DNA of 21,563 nucleotides from Apostichopus leukothele (taxonomy: Eukaryota > Echinodermata > Holothuroidea > Aspidochirotida > Stichopodidae): positions 424,784 to 446,346 of the forward strand of contig JAAAKB020000011.1 of the NCBI GenBank assembly GCA_010014835.2. Reading direction: 5' to 3'. The first letter of the stretch is position 1. Each line of letters opens with the position of its first letter. Shown in pieces: positions 18,594-21,563 of the stretch. A program made the position numbers and the translations under genes. The notes below the pieces were generated by a model. That model did no database searches, was not told the origin of the DNA, and was given only the letters and a program-made list of their open reading frames with translations.

Positions 18594-20896
18594 TGCATTA
18601 GTTAATTAATTTCAATCACAACTTGTTAATAGATACAGTAAGTAGAATGATAGCAACTGAAGGTACTGTACTCTGAGTTATATTGAATTACACTTTACAT
18701 AAAGCTTTTGTAATTTTGGTAAAGTTTTAAGGTGATATGTACGTAGTACTTACAGTACAGTTCATTGAAATCACCTTTATTGATACAAGTTATCTTCTAC
18801 CATATTATATTGTAGGTTCTGAGCATCTTTTATAGAATCAAGGTTATATATGTAATTAACTTGTTGACATTACTTACAAACATTACAAAGACACTTAGTA
18901 GGGTGTTTATTAATTAGTTTTGTACAGTACAGTGGAAGCTATCAAACATACTGTAGACCATGGTTAATGTTATGTTTACATACTGTACGTAAGATAGTAC
19001 TTAGGATTGTAGGGTCTTACTCAGTAACGTGAGGTTTTCCCTCAACCCTGTGCAGTGCCTTCCAAGTAATTCTACAGTTCTAAAGTTACATTCTGTCATT
19101 TGTGGTTCAAATTCATCAGTACAAAATCATGTATGGTTGGTTGATTGCACATTGATGGAAAAGGCCACTTTCTAAATATAGCTCAATTAAATTATCTGTT
19201 TGTTTGTGTTTTTGAAGAGGTATTGATGATGACATTGCCAAACTTCATAAAGTGAAGCACATAAATATTTGACCTTCCTGTGTACATTTAAGATTAGCAG
19301 AGAAGGCACACTGGGATTGCTGTCAACCTGTCAGTTATCCCACAGAGGGTTTAGTTTATTCTCTAGATTTGTACTCTCATCAACATGATTGCAAACTCAC
19401 TAGGTCAGCTACTTTCAGTATTCAGATAATATTAAAGAAAAAAAAGTAATTTGTACAGCAGTTTTGTTATTGTGAATGTTTGTAGGCTACACCAGTGAAT
19501 CTATCCCCACTGTCTAGTACATGGTTGTAGGCTTATATGTACACTTTGAAGTTGTGCAGTAGTTTGGTATTACATAGATCTACCGTAGCTATAAATGTGT
19601 AACACGATATTTTGATCTGTCATTCAGTTTTGTGTAATATTATTACCTAATGTGATTCAGTGTACATTATTGGTATCAATTCTCAATGATCAATTCTCTA
19701 TCTAGATGCATTGCTACATATTTATAACTTAGTTACAGTACTACTAAGCACTTCTTTGGCAAAACAAAAACATCATATTTACCAATACAGTCAATCTATA
19801 ACATAATTTATTGCCAAACTTATGATTATGAATACTTAATACTAGAACATTAATTGACACCACTTTTTGCCAACATACTTTAGCAGATTTACATAATGTT
19901 TACATAATAATTGTGGCTATTTTTGCCTTGAGGTATGGACACTAAATAGACCTGAATGGTAAGTCAATAGTATACATTTGTTGAACTGAAGTAACTTGGC
20001 ATCAGTTCAGTGTGGCTGTGTATTGCAGGAAACACTGTGTGGGCAAGGTCAACAAATTCTTTCTGTGGTTACATCTTGCGGATTTAAAATCAGTTTAAAT
20101 ATTCTCTCTATTTGAAATCCATCTTAAGTTCTGTCAAATCATACTAGAAATTATTTGTACAAGGAAGAGAGAATTTTCTTGTTCAACTACAGGATAATGC
20201 ACCACAGAATTGTTCAAAATGTAAATTGGTCCTACAGTAGCTGGCTTCAAAATGGTCACAAAAGTACAGTTGGAAATTATATCTACAGATAAGCACTCAA
20301 CTTTAATAGTGCTCATGTTTAGATGATTTAACTCATAAACATATCTGGTTGAATTCCATAAGTGATACAATCACAACTATTCCCAGCAGATGTTATTTCT
20401 CTCAGTACTACTGAGTACATTACTCTAGTACATACAGTAATAACTAGGTCTCTGCAAATCAAACAACTGTACTGGCTGGTTGCATTTGCATATCATAATG
20501 CTTCTCATCAGAACATAAACTTTAAATTTTTAAATTATGCTAATTACAGCAGCTTGGATTATTGGTTTTATAGTCCTGTTCCAGCTTTGTATTTATTTCC
20601 AGAGCTACATACTAGTATATACATCATTGTGATCCTCCTACACTCAGCATGTACAGTACCAAATATGCTTGTACTCAGTATATAAATATCCAGCAGTCTG
20701 TTTGCCCAAGAGTGAGACAACTGTTTATTTAATCTCAGAGAACTCACCATTGTCATGAACAAAAGCATGAATTTATTTACATAGCTGAGATCACATCTGC
20801 TTAATACAAAGAAAGACAGACGAAAAAAAAATAACAACAGATTTTGAATTTCAACTTGTAACTCTTGTTCTTGGTGGACCATGGGTTACTGATACG

Positions 20897-21255
20897 TGCC
20901 TGCCTGTATCAATACACTACTCTCACTGTATTGCCCCATATATCCAACGGAATCCTATCACATGTACTACTACACATGGTCAACTCTGTACGTACTATAG
21001 TACTGTCCATACTTCGTATATGCCTGCCTGTATCAATACACTACTCTCACTGTATTGCCCCATGTATCCAACGGAATCCTATCACATGTACTACTGTACT
21101 ACACATGGTCAACTCTGTACGTACTATAGTACTGTCCATACTGTATGCCTGCCTGCATCTATTTAACTACTCTCACTGTAGAGTAGTGTCATATATCCAA
21201 ACAGAATCCAATCCCATCATATGTACTACTGCACATGATTAACTCTGTAAACACC
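20897..21255. repeat. Tandem repeat of about 125 bp, nearly three copies
   Basis: Copies begin at 20897, 21021 and 21146, each with TGCCTGCCTG. The first two are nearly identical apart from a 6-bp GTACTA-type insertion, while the third is more diverged and rearranged in the middle. The ORF at 20865-21242 exists only because the copies share open frames, and it is not a gene. Confidence 0.9.
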
Positions 21256-21418
21256 ATTGTTGTTCCTTTCATTGCTATTCTGTATTTGGATTCAACTGTG
21301 AAATGGTTCATGCTGTTGGTGGTGTTTGACCTTCTGTTGAAACAGTTATAGCCTGGGGACAAGTGTAACCACTCTCTCTGTGTGATGTACAGTATTCATT
21401 GAGCCTAGCTAGTAGGAT

Positions 21419-21482
21419 CAGGGAGGTGCTATGTCAGAGCATGGAGCTATTACCGCTCCATGGTTAGAGTAGCAGCTCCCTG
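21419..21482. other. 64-nt imperfect stem-loop
   Basis: The outer stem CAGGGAGGTGCT/AGCAGCTCCCTG has one mismatch in 12 pairs. The inner stem CATGGAGC/GCTCCATG (21440-21447, 21455-21462) is perfect around loop TATTACC. Between them is a short, mostly mismatched and wobble section with one bulged G. Size and shape resemble a pre-miRNA, but a repeat-end hairpin would look the same. Confidence 0.6.
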
Positions 21483-21523
21483 GTAGTATCAAGCAGTAAG
21501 TACTGTACGGTTCCCGGACAACT

Positions 21524-21563
21524 CCCCCCTCGCCGGTGCCCCCCCCTCCACTCCCCCCACCGC
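21524..21563. repeat. C-rich low-complexity end of window
   Basis: Several runs of five to eight C separated by short spacers. The minus strand would be quadruplex-prone. No gene is visible. Confidence 0.75.

Larger units (their letters stand above)
16319..21563 (+). other. Start of intron 1 of the AUTS2-like gene (open at window end)
   Basis: From the GTAGGA donor to the window end I find no exon continuing with the KDVALK..ERVEKR-type sequence expected in exon 2, so the intron is at least 5.2 kb. A very long first intron is typical of AUTS2. The DNA is AT-rich, with fold-backs, a tandem repeat and many TACAGTA/TACTGTA words. All ORFs here are short or repeat-derived. Confidence 0.6.

Noticed and set aside
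20865-21242. 125-codon ORF near the window end
   Set aside because: It runs through three tandem repeat copies and its peptide is simply a repeat of the same unit. Nothing suggests coding selection.

Overview
This is a window of metazoan nuclear DNA: AT-rich, gene-sparse and repeat-bearing, with one 100-N assembly gap. The three protein families I can place or describe (two ZC3H10 paralogues, a first coding exon of the AUTS2/FBRSL1 family, and a long basic protein I do not recognise) point to an animal. The many TAGGCCTA palindromes, ATAC-tailed retroposon ends and short fold-back repeats suggest a marine invertebrate, most likely an echinoderm. That taxon is inference, not proof.

Layout. 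Positions 1-290 hold a Ty1/copia-like Pol fossil on the minus strand, cut by the window edge. A retroposon 3' end with two hairpins and an ATAC tail lies at about 626-689. From 700 to 4890 I see only intergenic DNA, including a palindromic patch at about 2083-2330. Two tandem, same-strand, intronless ZC3H10-type genes follow at 4985-5755 and 8154-9290. A tRNA-derived SINE remnant lies between them at about 7690-7800. The second paralogue keeps a long Ala/Pro/Thr/Val tail. The first stops right after the coiled coil. The gap at 10768-10867 sits beside a long poly-G tract.

On the minus strand, 11330-12991 (ORF open to 13072) encodes a serine-rich then strongly basic protein with an aromatic/proline-rich C-terminus. 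It is convergent with the ZC3H10 pair and divergent from the AUTS2-like gene. The 3 kb between the divergent starts holds a CRE, two inverted CCAAT elements and a TTTCAATC cluster that could be a shared control region. The AUTS2/FBRSL1-like first coding exon is at 16046-16318 on the plus strand. It ends in a clean AG|GTAGGA donor, and the rest of the window (over 5.2 kb) reads as its first intron. That intron holds a fold-back cluster (18000-18400), a tandem repeat of about 125 bp in three copies (20897-21255) and a strong 64-nt imperfect hairpin (21419-21482).

Functions. The genes do not form a pathway in any obvious sense. ZC3H10 proteins are CCCH nucleic-acid-binding proteins, and AUTS2-family proteins belong to a non-canonical PRC1 complex. 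The basic protein looks nuclear by composition. I found no convincing undescribed multi-gene system. The best leads are the unrecognised basic protein, the tail-less ZC3H10 paralogue and the 64-nt hairpin.
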